The notes under the pieces were generated by a model. The model searched no databases, was not told where the DNA came from, and saw only the letters and a program-made list of their open reading frames with translations. A stretch of DNA of 64,000 bases, from assembly GCF_001881565.1 (NCBI RefSeq), contig NZ_MPDJ01000002.1, forward strand, positions 248,001-312,000, given 5' to 3'. A program made the translations under genes and the position numbers. Shown piece by piece: positions 7,692 to 17,776 of this stretch; the stretch's first letter is position 1; each line of letters begins with the position of its first letter. Source of the DNA: Eisenbergiella tayi (GTDB lineage Bacteria; Bacillota; Clostridia; Lachnospirales; Lachnospiraceae).

Positions 7692-9542
7692 TTACCTGCT
7701 CAAATGGATTATATCAGCCTTTCCTTTTATCCCTTCGCCTGTAACACTCCAAAATTTAACTGTCGCACTGTTTTCACCAGTTTTAGTAACCACGATTATA
7801 TCCTTAAATCCGAATGCATCTATATTAAATACAAGTTGAACAGAAGATTTCGATATTTTGGCCGCACTGCCTACACGGCCGGATTCTCTCGTGAAAGTCC
7901 CGTCAAGCATCATGGAATCATCCGTAATCTTCGTAAAGGTAACATTCTTCCAATAGCTTCCATCTCCTGACCAGTTTCCGTTCAGCCATGATGTTAACTC
8001 CCCTAAACTGACAGAACTTTCTGCTGCCGCAGCTTTTTTCTCAGCTTCCTGCTGTTCTTGTATCTTCTTTATTTTATCCAGATATTCCGCACTGTCTTTA
8101 TAATCTTTTATAGAATTAAACTCTTTAAAAGCTTCTGCATAATTTTTTGAAGACCAATATTCCAGTCCTGCCTTATATTTTAAATCATAGCACTTAACGC
8201 TCAATTCCTTTACTGATTCATTATTCGGATCCATTCCTGACAATATTTCCAGTGCCGAATCCCAGCTTCCATTTTCATAATATTCATATGCCTGTTTATA
8301 AGCATCAGTTAATTCAATATGTTCCGCTAAAAGCTCAGCAAGACATTTTTCTGAATTCCTGTACTCCCCTAACTCCATAAACAATTCCCTGGCTGACTCA
8401 GCATGAACCTCTGTTTTACTGTACAGACAGGCGATTTGATATTTGCATTCCAATAATTTTTCTTCACAGTCCATATCATCCGCCAGGCTGTTATAGATAT
8501 CCTGTGCATCCAAGTAATCCTGTACGGTTTCAGCGTTTTCCAGCATAAACCCAGCCATATCAAATTTTGTTTTTTGAATCATATCTTCGCACGCTTTTCT
8601 GTCTTTTATGGAGTCCATCAATGACAGCGCTTCTTCATACTCTTCCGTACTTTCCGCGTTTTCCTTTATTCTCAATGCCTTCCGATATATGGTTTCAACC
8701 GTCTGCTGAGGGCTGTCCTTGAAGTCTCCCAGGGCGGAAAATCCCTCTATTGCTGCGTCATATTGCCCGGATTCCATCTGTTTTACTGCTTCCGCATAAT
8801 GCATATTGGGGATTACTATTTTTACTGCAAGCACACCAGCCGCCAAACAGATAATAAACGCACCAGACAGTCCTGCAACAATTTTATTCTTTTTATTTCT
8901 TTCTGACTTTTGCTGTGCCTGCCGTTCCCGCATTTTTTCATCCAGATATTTTTCAGAACTGATCTCTGCCAGCTTACGCTTTTCAGCCCGACATTTTATA
9001 CACTCACCGGCTGTGCCAGGATTCATGGTACCGCATGCACAATACCAATATCCATCGCTTATATAAGGTCTGACAATGCCTTCCGTCTGAAAGCCCGAAA
9101 ACATTAATTCTTTTTTAAACTGTTCCGCATATATTCCAAAGGAATTGATATCCTGAGGGCCTTTTATTCCGATAAGTCTATATTCCTCTGTATTTAATGT
9201 TTCATTTTCATATATAACATTCGTTACCGTAAAAACAAAGGTTCTTACATTCTCATCATTCAGGATAATCGGTTCTCTGTCCCCGAATACTTCTCCCGGT
9301 TTTACGCTCAAATCGTTAAAAGTATGTTCCAATGCATCCACACATTTTTTTGTCCAATCCAGGCAGTCAATTCTTACTATGACCGCCCTGATTGTTCTTA
9401 TATCCACACTGGCAAACTGCAGCTGCAATACATTTTTTCCTGTCGATGTGTCTCTTAACAACGCTCCCTTATTGAACATTACAGGAGAGCCGGATATCCA
9501 CTGTTTCTCCCGCAGATATACAATATTTTGGTATCTGCCCAT
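7692..9542 (-). CDS. Zinc-ribbon, membrane-anchored TPR-repeat protein
   Basis: 616 residues from the ATG at 9542, which has a GGAGG site (an in-frame TTG lies 15 nt upstream). Order of parts: a beta-rich N-terminal domain of about 160 residues; a zinc ribbon CACGTMNPGTAGECIKC near residue 175; a basic stretch; one membrane segment (VAGLSGAFIICLAAGVLAV, about 230); then many degenerate TPR-like helical repeats with the pattern YDAAIEGFSALGDFKDS and YAEAFKEFNSIKDYKDS; and a C-terminal 100-residue beta domain containing LNGNWSGDGSYWKNVTF. This layout (cytoplasmic ribbon, one membrane pass, extracellular repeats) is common in uncharacterised Clostridia proteins. Its role is unknown. It follows a small membrane protein gene by 15 nt, likely in one operon. 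Confidence 0.7.
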   Translation of the reverse strand: MGRYQNIVYLREKQWISGSPVMFNKGALLRDTSTGKNVLQLQFASVDIRTIRAVIVRIDCLDWTKKCVDALEHTFNDLSVKPGEVFGDREPIILNDENVRTFVFTVTNVIYENETLNTEEYRLIGIKGPQDINSFGIYAEQFKKELMFSGFQTEGIVRPYISDGYWYCACGTMNPGTAGECIKCRAEKRKLAEISSEKYLDEKMRERQAQQKSERNKKNKIVAGLSGAFIICLAAGVLAVKIVIPNMHYAEAVKQMESGQYDAAIEGFSALGDFKDSPQQTVETIYRKALRIKENAESTEEYEEALSLMDSIKDRKACEDMIQKTKFDMAGFMLENAETVQDYLDAQDIYNSLADDMDCEEKLLECKYQIACLYSKTEVHAESARELFMELGEYRNSEKCLAELLAEHIELTDAYKQAYEYYENGSWDSALEILSGMDPNNESVKELSVKCYDLKYKAGLEYWSSKNYAEAFKEFNSIKDYKDSAEYLDKIKKIQEQQEAEKKAAAAESSVSLGELTSWLNGNWSGDGSYWKNVTFTKITDDSMMLDGTFTRESGRVGSAAKISKSSVQLVFNIDAFGFKDIIVVTKTGENSATVKFWSVTGEGIKGKADIIHLSR

Positions 9543-9557
9543 ATCATATTCCTCCAA

Positions 9558-9893
9558 TCACAGCGGCGGGAGTTCCTCTTGCTGCTTACTGCTGCCTTCC
9601 AACCATATTTTCTTATTATTTTCTTCTATTACAGCAAGTAAAAAACCAGCTGCCATACATACAATTCCTGAAATAAGGAAGCCTGCGGCCAATACAAAGT
9701 AGGCTGCTGCATATGTTCCATTAATAATATAGTTATAGGCATCTCCTCCGACATAAGCATTTTTATTCAGCATGCTGTAATCGGAATTATAATAATTTGT
9801 TATTTTATCATATCCTTTATATGTCATAACCCCAAATAAAATAATAAATACTGCCGCCAAACAAAATAAAACCTTTCCAAAATACTTTTTCAT
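9558..9893 (-). CDS. Small two-segment membrane protein
   Basis: 111 residues from the ATG at 9893, chosen because GGGAGG lies just before it; the longer frame back to 9929 has no such site. Two strong hydrophobic segments (LFCLAAVFIILFGVMTY near the N-terminus and AAYFVLAAGFLISGIVCMAAGFLLAV near residue 75) flank a polar loop with YNSDYSMLNKNAYVGGDAYNYIING. I do not recognise the family. It is 15 nt upstream of the zinc-ribbon/TPR gene and probably works with it in the membrane. Confidence 0.65.
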   Translation of the reverse strand: MKKYFGKVLFCLAAVFIILFGVMTYKGYDKITNYYNSDYSMLNKNAYVGGDAYNYIINGTYAAAYFVLAAGFLISGIVCMAAGFLLAVIEENNKKIWLEGSSKQQEELPPL

Positions 9894-10097
9894 TTTTCCT
9901 CCCATTCCCGCATTTCTGCGCATTGCCAATCTGTCAGCCTTTCCTCCCCGTTAAGCCGCCAGAGTCAACAGCCAATGGAGATTAAACCATATCAAGACCA
10001 TCTATATTTCCGGCTTCTTTTAAATCGCCGGTACCTCCAGTATAGATCAGAGAAAAAGATTTTCCAATACCTGATACCATTTTCTGTTACCGGAATA

Positions 10098-11000
10098 TCA
10101 CACCGTTTTCTTACCTGGGAATGGGGCAAAAAATTGTTCCGACATATAAATAAAATCTTTCATATTATTAGACAGCCATTTATCTTTATGGTAAATCAGC
10201 TGTATGGAAATATCACAATTCGGACTGTATGGAATTTTAACCAACCGTCCGCTTTCCAGTTCCTCTTTTACCGTAAATTCAGGAAGCACACATAACCCCA
10301 GGCCGCTCATCGCACTTTCCTTAATAACCTGAATGCTGCTTGTCTCAAGTACGATATGCGGAAAAACGGAATGTTCCGTCATTTCCCGTTCAAACATCCC
10401 CCGGTAGCAGCAGCCATGACCGGTAAAAATGAAAGGTATTCCGGAAAAATCCCGGATTTCCACTCTTTCTTTCTGAGTAAGGAAATGGCCCGGAGGCGCA
10501 AAAATACATATCGGTTCTTCCATCTCCATCACCGTGACAATTGACGGATCCGAGATATGCTTATCAATAGTAAAAGCGATATCTATGGAATGATTGGCAA
10601 GCAAGGCTGAAAATTCCGAAGAATCCGCAATATCCAAATGTAAATCCGTATCAGGGTGAGATTCTTTATATTGCTTAATAATTCCAGGCAGTATATAAAT
10701 TCCTATCGATTCCGAAGCGCCAATCATCAGGCGTCCGCCGTTTTTTGTGTCAGCATACATATTCTCTATATTCAGTGACATTTCAGTCAGCCTCTGTGCA
10801 TAAGGAACCAACTGCTCCCCCTCCGGTGTCAACGAAACAGATTTCCCGATTCTTTCAAACAGCCGTACATGTAAATCTTCCTCCAATCTTTGAATTTGTG
10901 CTGAAACACTCGATTGGGCATAGTCTAAATATTGGGCTGTTTTTGTAAAATTTTTTAATCTGCTCAATACTAAAAATGTATTTAAGTGTTTAAGTTCCAT
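10098..11000 (-). CDS. LysR-family transcriptional regulator
   Basis: 300 residues from the ATG at 11000 (GAGAGGAAAT site). The N-terminal 65 residues are the LysR winged helix (MELKHLNTFLVLSRLKNFTKTAQYL, then AQSSVSAQIQRLEEDLHVRLFERIG), followed by a type 2 periplasmic-binding-like effector domain beginning GGRLMIGASESIGIYILPGI. It is divergent from the cupin gene at 11134, its likely target. The effector is not apparent. Confidence 0.93.
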   Translation of the reverse strand: MELKHLNTFLVLSRLKNFTKTAQYLDYAQSSVSAQIQRLEEDLHVRLFERIGKSVSLTPEGEQLVPYAQRLTEMSLNIENMYADTKNGGRLMIGASESIGIYILPGIIKQYKESHPDTDLHLDIADSSEFSALLANHSIDIAFTIDKHISDPSIVTVMEMEEPICIFAPPGHFLTQKERVEIRDFSGIPFIFTGHGCCYRGMFEREMTEHSVFPHIVLETSSIQVIKESAMSGLGLCVLPEFTVKEELESGRLVKIPYSPNCDISIQLIYHKDKWLSNNMKDFIYMSEQFFAPFPGKKTV

Positions 11001-11133
11001 TTTATTTCCTCTCACCGTCTCTCAGCACGATATCTATCGCAAAATCCGATTGATACAATCCAAACTATCAATTATTCAGATTCTTTATTTTATGTTATCA
11101 TTAGCTATAAAAATTAGCAAGGGAGATATTCTT

Positions 11134-11481
11134 ATGTTGACTAAAGTAAATGTGGTAAGCGAAGTAAACGCACTCGGGCAGCTGTTTGTTTATAAAAAAA
11201 TTGCTCGGCTGAACGAACATGTCTTAAGCGTTGTACAGGTTGAAAATCGGACATTAGACTTTCATGTCCATGACCTTTCGGATGAACTGTTTTATGTAAT
11301 CGAGGGAAGTTTTGAACTGGAAACAAAGGAAGGTCTTACAAAGGTTAATCAGGGAGAATTTATTATTGTTCCGCGCAATACCTCCCACAGACCCGTTGTG
11401 GGAAAGCTGACAAAGTTTTTGATGATTGAACTGGAAGGAACCCTCAATAAAGAAAATAGCGGAGATTTGTATGAAGATTAG
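11134..11481 (+). CDS. Small cupin-domain protein
   Basis: 115 residues from the ATG at 11134, which has a GGGAG site; the longer frame from 11050 would overlap the divergent LysR promoter region. The cupin motif 1 is FHVHDLSDELFYVIEGSFEL (metal-binding His-X-His and the downstream Glu) and motif 2 is VPRNTSHRPV. Such single-domain cupins bind a metal and either isomerise, oxidise or merely sense small molecules. Divergent arrangement with a LysR gene suggests induction by the substrate. Confidence 0.8.
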   Translation: MLTKVNVVSEVNALGQLFVYKKIARLNEHVLSVVQVENRTLDFHVHDLSDELFYVIEGSFELETKEGLTKVNQGEFIIVPRNTSHRPVVGKLTKFLMIELEGTLNKENSGDLYED

Positions 11482-11586
11482 AAAGGATATTATTCATGCA
11501 TGGAAGTCTGTTCTGTAATTCCAATAAATAGCCAGAACGAACACCGGGAAAAATAAACTCAAGAAACCGGTATAATACAACAGAAT

Positions 11587-11620
11587 GGCACCATAGCTCT
11601 ATCCATAAGGCTATGGCGCC
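11587..11620. terminator. Hairpin between convergent genes
   Basis: An 11-bp stem with one mismatch (11587-11597 with 11610-11620) between the cupin gene and the convergent AraC-GyrI gene. No T-tract is visible, so terminator function is only probable. Confidence 0.45.
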
Positions 11621-11693
11621 AACTAAATGTCATATAGACAATATTATAACATTAGAGTATCTGTTAAATCATATATCATACCGGATCTACCAC

Positions 11694-12668
11694 CTATTCC
11701 ATTTGCCTGCGCACAGGCCTCACATACTTCCAGAACCGCTCCGGATCGTGATAAAAGTACAATATCCTGCCCGGGGAAGTATCATAAGAATAACCGGTGC
11801 CGGTAAAGTCAAAGGCCGCCATTGCTTCTTCAATCTTTTCTTCCACACTGCGATTTTCCTGCTCATAATCAAACGGTCCATGTTCAAAGACAAGATACTC
11901 CGCTTCCGGAACATCAAGCATGATCATTTGGGGCGGTACGTCTCCATTATAATCGGCAGGTAGACGTACGCCATAACACTCCGTACGCGGAATCCCCCAG
12001 TCGCAGAGCCGGCCCTCGGGGTCAAACATATATGCCATAATCTGGCCGCTGCTGCTGTTGGATTCAATTCCGCCATCGTCATCCAATTTGCCCTTGATGC
12101 TGTCGAGCAGTCCGCATATGGTATCACAGTCCTGCCCCGGAATAAGACTCTGTTTTTGCCAGAAATCCCAATACCCATTGCTTTCATAATTTTTAATATG
12201 CAAAAATTTGTGCGCAGGGATAGTTACAAAATAAACCTTAATTTCATCTGTTGATTTCATCATGCCAATCTCTCCAAATCCTAATAAGTAGCGGTCGAAG
12301 GTGTTGATTTTTGTACGAAGGACGACAGGCCTGGGCTCTTTTCGATATTCACTCGGTGTTACACCATATGTTCTCTTAAAGGCTCTGGTAAAAGCTTCAT
12401 GTGATGAAAAGCCATAATCAAAAGCAATATCAAGAAAACTTTTTTCACTGTCCCGCACCTCTTTCAGCGCAAAGGCCAATCTTCTGAGCCGAAGATAATC
12501 TCTGAACTGCATACCTGATATTTCCCTGAATTTTCTTGTTGTATAAAATTCGGAATAACCCAGTCTGCGGGAAAGGGACTGCAGTGTCAATGCTTCATCA
12601 TTATAGTTTTTAATACACTTGTCAATTTCATCAATGAAAATTTGAATTTGCTTCTGCCACTCGTACAA
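11694..12668 (-). CDS. AraC-family regulator with GyrI-like effector domain
   Basis: 324 residues. The start is a TTG at 12668 preceded by GAGG at suitable spacing. Residues 1-110 hold the two AraC helix-turn-helices (LTLQSLSRRLGYSEFYTTRKFREISG and FLDIAFDYGFSSHEAFTRAFKRTYG). Residues 140-320 are a GyrI-like small-molecule domain (EIKVYFVTIPAHKFLHIKNYE onward, and VPEAEYLVFEHGPFDYEQENRSVEEKI). This is the Rob/TipA-type layout used to sense amphipathic drugs or metabolites. It stands alone; no obvious efflux partner is next to it. Confidence 0.88.
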   Translation of the reverse strand: MYEWQKQIQIFIDEIDKCIKNYNDEALTLQSLSRRLGYSEFYTTRKFREISGMQFRDYLRLRRLAFALKEVRDSEKSFLDIAFDYGFSSHEAFTRAFKRTYGVTPSEYRKEPRPVVLRTKINTFDRYLLGFGEIGMMKSTDEIKVYFVTIPAHKFLHIKNYESNGYWDFWQKQSLIPGQDCDTICGLLDSIKGKLDDDGGIESNSSSGQIMAYMFDPEGRLCDWGIPRTECYGVRLPADYNGDVPPQMIMLDVPEAEYLVFEHGPFDYEQENRSVEEKIEEAMAAFDFTGTGYSYDTSPGRILYFYHDPERFWKYVRPVRRQME

Positions 12669-12750
12669 TGCTGTTTACCTCGTTTCGACCACCCTGTATT
12701 CATTATAGAGAAACGGAAAAGCTGCCGCTTGATTTCACTTGCTAAAAAAG

Positions 12751-12790
12751 GAACCGGAATATACGGCCAAACGGCTGTATATTCCGGTTC
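12751..12790 (-). terminator. Terminator of pckA
   Basis: Long stem (12751-12764 with 12777-12790, extended by GGCC/GGCT) whose minus-strand reading is followed by TTCCTTTTTTAG. It lies 60 nt past the pckA stop. Confidence 0.8.
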
Positions 12791-12849
12791 TTCTTTCAAT
12801 CACAATATATTATCTCACTGACACGCAGTTAAGAAAATAATTTTGTTAA

Positions 12850-14454
12850 TTAAATCTGAGGGCCTGCAGAAACTAATGCTTTTCCTGCTTCATTACCTTC
12901 ATATTTTGCAAAGTTCTTCACAAAACGCTGTGCCAGATCTTTTGCTTTGGTCTCCCAGTCAGCAACATCTGCATAGGTATCGCGAGGATCAAGGATCTTA
13001 GGATCTACGCCGGGAAGTTCTGTAGGGATTTCAAAATCAAAGTAAGGCAGCTTCTTTGTAGGAGCTTTTGCAATGGAACCATCAAGGATTGCATCGATGA
13101 TACCACGTGTGTCACGGATAGAAATTCTCTTTCCGGAACCATTCCATCCTGTGTTAACAAGATATGCCTTTGCACCGCTCATCTGCATTCTCTTAACAAG
13201 CTCCTCTGCATACTTGGTAGGATGCAGTTCCAGGAAAGCCTGTCCGAAGCAAGCGGAGAAGGTAGGTGTAGGCTCTGTGATTCCACGCTCTGTACCAGCC
13301 AGTTTTGCAGTAAATCCGGACAGGAAATAATACTGTGTCTGTTCGGGAGTCAAAATGGATACAGGAGGAAGAACGCCGAATGCATCTGCAGACAGGAAGA
13401 TAACATCCTTAGCTGCCGGAGCTGTTGATACAGGGCGAACGATGTTTTCAATATGGTTGATCGGATAAGATACACGAGTATTCTCGGTTACGCTCTTATC
13501 ATCGAAATCAATCTTTCCGTCAGCATCAACTGTAACATTCTCAAGAAGAGCGTCACGTCTGATTGCTTTGTAGATATCAGGCTCGGATTCTTTATCAAGG
13601 TTGATAACCTTAGCATAGCATCCGCCTTCAAAGTTAAACACACCCTTGTCATCCCAGCCGTGCTCATCATCACCGATAAGAAGACGCTTAGGATCTGTTG
13701 ACAGTGTGGTCTTTCCTGTTCCTGAAAGTCCGAAGAAAATCGCAGTATTCTCACCGTTCATATCGGTGTTTGCAGAACAGTGCATGGAAGCGATACCCTT
13801 CAGCGGCAGGTAATAGTTCATCATAGAGAACATACCCTTCTTCATTTCTCCGCCGTACCAGGTATTTACGATAACCTGCTCACGGCTGGTGATATTGAAC
13901 ATTACAGCCGTCTCAGAGTTCAGACCTAATTCTTTGTAGTTCTCAACTTTTGCCTTGGAAGCGTTGTATACAACGAAATCCGGCTCAAAGTTTTCCAGTT
14001 CTTCAGCTGTAGGCTGGATGAACATGTTGGTAACAAAATGTGCCTGCCATGCAACTTCAACGATGAAACGAATTGCCATACGGGTATCTTTATTAGCTCC
14101 GCAGAACGCATCTACAACGAAAAGTCTTTTGTCGGACAGCTCTTTCAGAGCGATATCCTTAACTGTGCTCCATGCTTCCTGGCTTGCCGGATGATTATCA
14201 TTCTTATACTCATCAGAAGTCCACCATACGGTATCCTTCGAATTCTCATCCATGACAATGTATTTATCTTTAGGGGAACGTCCTGTGTAAATACCTGTCA
14301 TAACATTAACAGCACCAAGTTCGCTTACCTGACCTTTTTCAAAGCCCTCGAGACCCGGTTTTGTCTCTTCTTCAAACATACAGTCATAGGAAGGGTTATG
14401 TACTATTTCTTTAACCCCGGTGATACCATATTGACTTAAATCAATATTTGCCAT
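12850..14454 (-). CDS. pckA: Phosphoenolpyruvate carboxykinase (ATP)
   Basis: 534 residues, the usual length. It catalyses oxaloacetate + ATP to PEP + CO2 + ADP, or the reverse CO2-fixing reaction in fermenting anaerobes. Visible motifs: substrate site TGRSPKDKY (about 57), the kinase-1a loop [11 protein letters not shown] (about 245) with metal-binding Asp residues in [11 protein letters not shown], and the adenine-binding [17 protein letters not shown] (about 440). Single gene with its own promoter and terminator. In the cell it is cytosolic and links glycolysis to C4 acids. Confidence 0.98.
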   Translation of the reverse strand: MANIDLSQYGITGVKEIVHNPSYDCMFEEETKPGLEGFEKGQVSELGAVNVMTGIYTGRSPKDKYIVMDENSKDTVWWTSDEYKNDNHPASQEAWSTVKDIALKELSDKRLFVVDAFCGANKDTRMAIRFIVEVAWQAHFVTNMFIQPTAEELENFEPDFVVYNASKAKVENYKELGLNSETAVMFNITSREQVIVNTWYGGEMKKGMFSMMNYYLPLKGIASMHCSANTDMNGENTAIFFGLSGTGKTTLSTDPKRLLIGDDEHGWDDKGVFNFEGGCYAKVINLDKESEPDIYKAIRRDALLENVTVDADGKIDFDDKSVTENTRVSYPINHIENIVRPVSTAPAAKDVIFLSADAFGVLPPVSILTPEQTQYYFLSGFTAKLAGTERGITEPTPTFSACFGQAFLELHPTKYAEELVKRMQMSGAKAYLVNTGWNGSGKRISIRDTRGIIDAILDGSIAKAPTKKLPYFDFEIPTELPGVDPKILDPRDTYADVADWETKAKDLAQRFVKNFAKYEGNEAGKALVSAGPQI

Positions 14455-14493
14455 CTCTTGATAACCTCTCTTTCTTTTTGTCGATTCCAGTTT

Positions 14494-14522
14494 ATTGTCT
14501 CACTTTAGTAATAATAAGTCAA
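14494..14522 (-). promoter_or_regulatory. Probable pckA promoter
   Basis: On the minus strand, TTGACT (14517-14522), a 17-nt spacer and GACAAT (14494-14499), about 40 nt before the pckA ATG. The -10 matches four of six consensus bases. Confidence 0.5.
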
Positions 14523-14682
14523 TATCCATCCTTTCAAAATTCGCATCAAACTTTTGAATAAATATATCAATTTTTCCCTGAATAACCGCGGTTTCCGGCA
14601 TTTGCCGATAATGGGCCTCCGGCTGCGATTCCGGAGATAATTCATGAGCCCGGCTGTCTCCGTATTTCCCAAATTATTGTTC

Positions 14683-15337
14683 TCATATAACACTGAACCT
14701 ATGCTTCCTCTCCATGGTCAGCACCGACTGGTTCCCGTACTTCCTCAGTTCCAGTTCCCCGGCTCTGTTGATCACGAAAAAACCGCCAAGCACCTGTCCC
14801 ACATAGAACAGCACATCGCGGTAAGTCTCAATATCATTATCAGAATAAATGGACAGGTTCTCTGACCCGTTCGGCATCGCCTCGATCGTCGCCCTGTCCT
14901 GAGCCAAGGTTACATCACAAGCCGTACTGCAAAGTACCATGAAATCATAGGCATTACCGATGGATTCCAGGGAAGTAAAAGCCTTCTCAAATCGAACCAT
15001 ATAATCATAAGCCTTGATCTCCGGTCACTTCGCTTTCCTGTTCGCCTCAGCTACTTCAAAGATCCCCATCGGGATTGTTTCATAGGAACCGCCTGCAATC
15101 TGTAGATGATAAAACAACTCTACGATTGCATCTTCCAGCGTGTACCGATCAATATCCGAAAAAAGAGAAATCCCCATTTCCGCAGCACTGGCTTGTGATA
15201 TATCCGCTTCCTTTGACCATATCTTTCTAATCAAAGTTGTAAACCGTCCCGGCAGTCGTCGTGATCCTACCCGTCCAGTAATATTTCCTGGTATTCGCCT
15301 TCACTGTATTTAGAAAGGCATTAGTGACAGGATACAA
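14683..15337 (-). pseudogene. Broken prophage tail-associated gene (DUF5048-like)
   Basis: A minus-strand relic starting near a TTG at 15337 that reads LYPVTNAFLNTVKANTRKYY and WTGRITTTAGTVYNFD, then an in-frame TAG, then DMVKGSGYITSQCCG. After a frame change it continues with AAEMGISLFSDIDRYTLEDA, EETIPMG-like and GIFEVAEANRKAK text, then a TGA, and in the same frame as that TGA PEIKAYDYMVRFEKAF, SIGNAYDFMVLCSTAC and IYSDNDIETYRDVLFYVGQV. This is the conserved order of a prophage tail protein common in Clostridia; at least one frameshift and two stops break it, and the C-terminal portion is missing after RKHRF. The family name is from memory; the decay is seen directly. It marks one edge of the A+T-rich island. 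Confidence 0.75.
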
Positions 15338-15884
15338 ATGACCGCCTCCGGCTTATGTTTGCTCGCATATTCCCAGGGCTGTAAACCGTGATCATGCCCG
15401 GATGTATGCATATCTCATGAATTGTCCGGCCATTGTATATCGCATGCGCAAAACTATTTGCCAAATTGATTTGATTGCTGGCCTATCAATTTGCTTTGTT
15501 GTCGCATTCGACTTTCCCTTTTCCCCTTCAATCAAAACTCTTTTATTGTGAAGGAAACCTCCCAAAGAAATCCAGAGCGGTCTCGGAAACTCTTTAAAGC
15601 TCGGGTTTTCGCTCTTTTTTACTTTTCTCTCACATGCTTCCCTCCCAATTCCGGTAACAGTTCAGGCCGCCATAGGAATTTCTACATTTAATACACCAGT
15701 CATCTTATGGCTGGTACGCCGTTCATCAAGGCAGTAATCCCTTGAAGAATATTTTTATATTAGGAGCAATGATGCTGTGCCTCCCTGTCTACTATTCCAG
15801 CCTCTCTTAGTTGCAAAGATACCAAAAGCGAATCATGAAACAGGAAGGAGACGGCAGATAGAGCACTTTTCTCATGCTAGTATT
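15338..15884. other. Gene-poor stretch beside the prophage relic
   Basis: 547 nt with no intact gene. Minus-strand text such as NSFAHAIYNGRTIHEICIH and CLDERRTSHKMTGVLNVEI (about 15690-15740) looks like fragments of decayed coding sequence, but I cannot name the families. No RNA gene, origin or att site could be identified. Confidence 0.4.
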
Positions 15885-17537
15885 CTACACAGGTCGTATC
15901 ATATCATATTTATACAAATACATGATTTCTCTTTTTACTTGTGACTCCCCAAAATCCGAATACTTATTAATAACATCGCTCATACTCACGCTGCCAACTT
16001 CTAACATATATTTCATAATATATTCTGGCAATATAGCTTCCTCTACTGTCTGATTAAATATTGGATATTGCAAAAGTTCCTTCACAGAAGTAGTTTTCCC
16101 ATACTCTGTTGCTTCAAAAATTTTTTCCTCCTTCAACATTTGTGTTGGATAATATTGAAAATCATTACAATAATCAATCATTGGAATATTCATATATTGG
16201 AAATCGCCATTTGAAACACTTGCACTTTCATATAAATCACACCATAGAGCCTCTGTCTGCTTCACGGTATTCTGAAGACTAAAATGTTCAACGGCTCTTC
16301 TTCTTGATGCCTCAGAAAAAGCCTGGCGCAAATGCGGTTTGTCAATCAATAGCTGTAACTTCTCATAATAGTCCGTACAGTCTACTGCTACACTTCTTAC
16401 CTGCAGATGGCACTGGAGCATCCTTCTTCTGTTTACATTTGATGGCAGATAATCAGCTGTAGCAATATCTTCCATACAATTAGTCCATGAAGTTTTAATA
16501 AGAAACCCCGTTTCTTTTCCAACCGTATCACGATATCCATCCCAATCGCTGACAACCTGCGGAACACCACAAGCCATTGCCTCTACCGGCGTCAGTCCGA
16601 ATGTTTCTTGAATATTATCTATGGGCGATGTAAATACATCACATGCGGAATATAGTTCAGACCGTTTTTCTATTTCATGATTGAATATTATACTTACATA
16701 TTTTTCTATTCCAATATGCTGTGCCTCTGAATACATTTTTCCCGCATAATCTGTTCCTACATCCTGGCTGCCGGCCAATATAAGTCTCAGTTTTTTATCT
16801 TTATTGTTAAGCAGCAATTTATGAAACACATGCAACAACGGGAATAAATCCGCTTTAAAAAGATCCGAGAACCGACCAAACCATAAGATTATAAATTCAT
16901 CCGTCTCAAATCCAAATTTTTTCCTGCATCGAATTTTATCGAGCGGTTTAAAATTTGATATATCCACACCAAGAGGTATCTTCTCCAAACGTATTTGATG
17001 CTTAATTGGCGATGAAACAGATAGTGTTCTGTTCACAATATCTTCCAGTCTATGAAACATATTTTCAATCGTTTTCCGTACAGATTCGGACGTACATATA
17101 ACAGCATCATACGGTTTAAATGGAAGCAATAACATAGGATAAAAAAAATCCATTATAAGATGTTGCTCTGCTATTCCGTGTAAAGTAAACGTAACAGGTA
17201 TATCTGATTTCATAGCTTGTCTCATAGAAATAAGAGGTATTGCATCCTCTTTCACACTATGCAATATATCCATCTTTGGGAGTCTCGATACTCCACGAAA
17301 AAGTAAATCATATTCACTGATCAAATGAATGCGTTCAGAATCTACCTTCTCATGCCTTAACATATTCTCTAATGCTGCCTGTTGTATCTGCCATGGTTCA
17401 TAGAGGCAATATATCTGGTTCTCAGCAGAATAATAAAAAAAACTATTCACTAAATCAGATGCGGCTATATTATAACCTGTTATAAGCTCACCTTTAGCTA
17501 TGGGATGAAAAGTATTCCCTGTCAGACAGATGTTCAT
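15885..17537 (-). CDS. GT4-type glycosyltransferase with C-terminal extension
   Basis: 550 residues, the last gene of the RiPP-like operon; its ATG overlaps the ACP stop by 4 nt. The N-terminal half begins MNICLTGNTFHP and contains HGIAEQH and CTSESVRKTIENM; the C-terminal nucleotide-sugar domain contains ILWFGRFSDLFK and, near residue 315, the GT4 signature EAMACGVPQVVSDWDGYRDT (Glu-X7-Glu-like region). The family transfers a sugar from a nucleotide donor with retention. After the catalytic part, the final 65 residues (NQTVEEAILPEYIMKYMLE onward) look like a winged-helix segment of the type seen in peptide-recognition domains. In this operon it may glycosylate Ser, Tyr or Asn of the repeat peptide, or a lipid carrier; this is inference. 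Confidence 0.8.
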   Translation of the reverse strand: MNICLTGNTFHPIAKGELITGYNIAASDLVNSFFYYSAENQIYCLYEPWQIQQAALENMLRHEKVDSERIHLISEYDLLFRGVSRLPKMDILHSVKEDAIPLISMRQAMKSDIPVTFTLHGIAEQHLIMDFFYPMLLLPFKPYDAVICTSESVRKTIENMFHRLEDIVNRTLSVSSPIKHQIRLEKIPLGVDISNFKPLDKIRCRKKFGFETDEFIILWFGRFSDLFKADLFPLLHVFHKLLLNNKDKKLRLILAGSQDVGTDYAGKMYSEAQHIGIEKYVSIIFNHEIEKRSELYSACDVFTSPIDNIQETFGLTPVEAMACGVPQVVSDWDGYRDTVGKETGFLIKTSWTNCMEDIATADYLPSNVNRRRMLQCHLQVRSVAVDCTDYYEKLQLLIDKPHLRQAFSEASRRRAVEHFSLQNTVKQTEALWCDLYESASVSNGDFQYMNIPMIDYCNDFQYYPTQMLKEEKIFEATEYGKTTSVKELLQYPIFNQTVEEAILPEYIMKYMLEVGSVSMSDVINKYSDFGESQVKREIMYLYKYDMIRPV

Positions 17538-17776
17538 AGAATCTCTCCCGTTATATTCTGAATCTTTTTATATAAATCCTCCACTGTATTAACCTGCATA
17601 AAAATGTTTGGATCAATACTACAGCCCAATTCATCCTCCAGTTCTACCAGCAAAAGCATAAATGAAAATGAATTCATATGTAAATCATCTTTCAAAGAAT
17701 GTCCTTTTTCAATCTTAATATCTTCCACATCATCAACTTTGCTTATAATAGAAATAAGTCTTTCCAGCTTCATCAC
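17534..17776 (-). CDS. Acyl carrier protein (stand-alone)
   Basis: 80 residues, normal for an ACP. Helical pattern with LKDDLHMNSFSFMLLLVELE; Ser36 in Asn-Ser-Phe takes the place of the usual Asp-Ser-Leu phosphopantetheine site, a variation seen in specialised ACPs. The acidic helix after it (VELEDELG) fits the partner-binding helix II. It overlaps both neighbours by 4 nt (ATGA), so it is translationally coupled to an adenylate-forming ligase and a glycosyltransferase. It probably carries an acyl group activated by the ligase, for transfer by the GNAT protein upstream. Confidence 0.85.
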   Translation of the reverse strand: MMKLERLISIISKVDDVEDIKIEKGHSLKDDLHMNSFSFMLLLVELEDELGCSIDPNIFMQVNTVEDLYKKIQNITGEIL

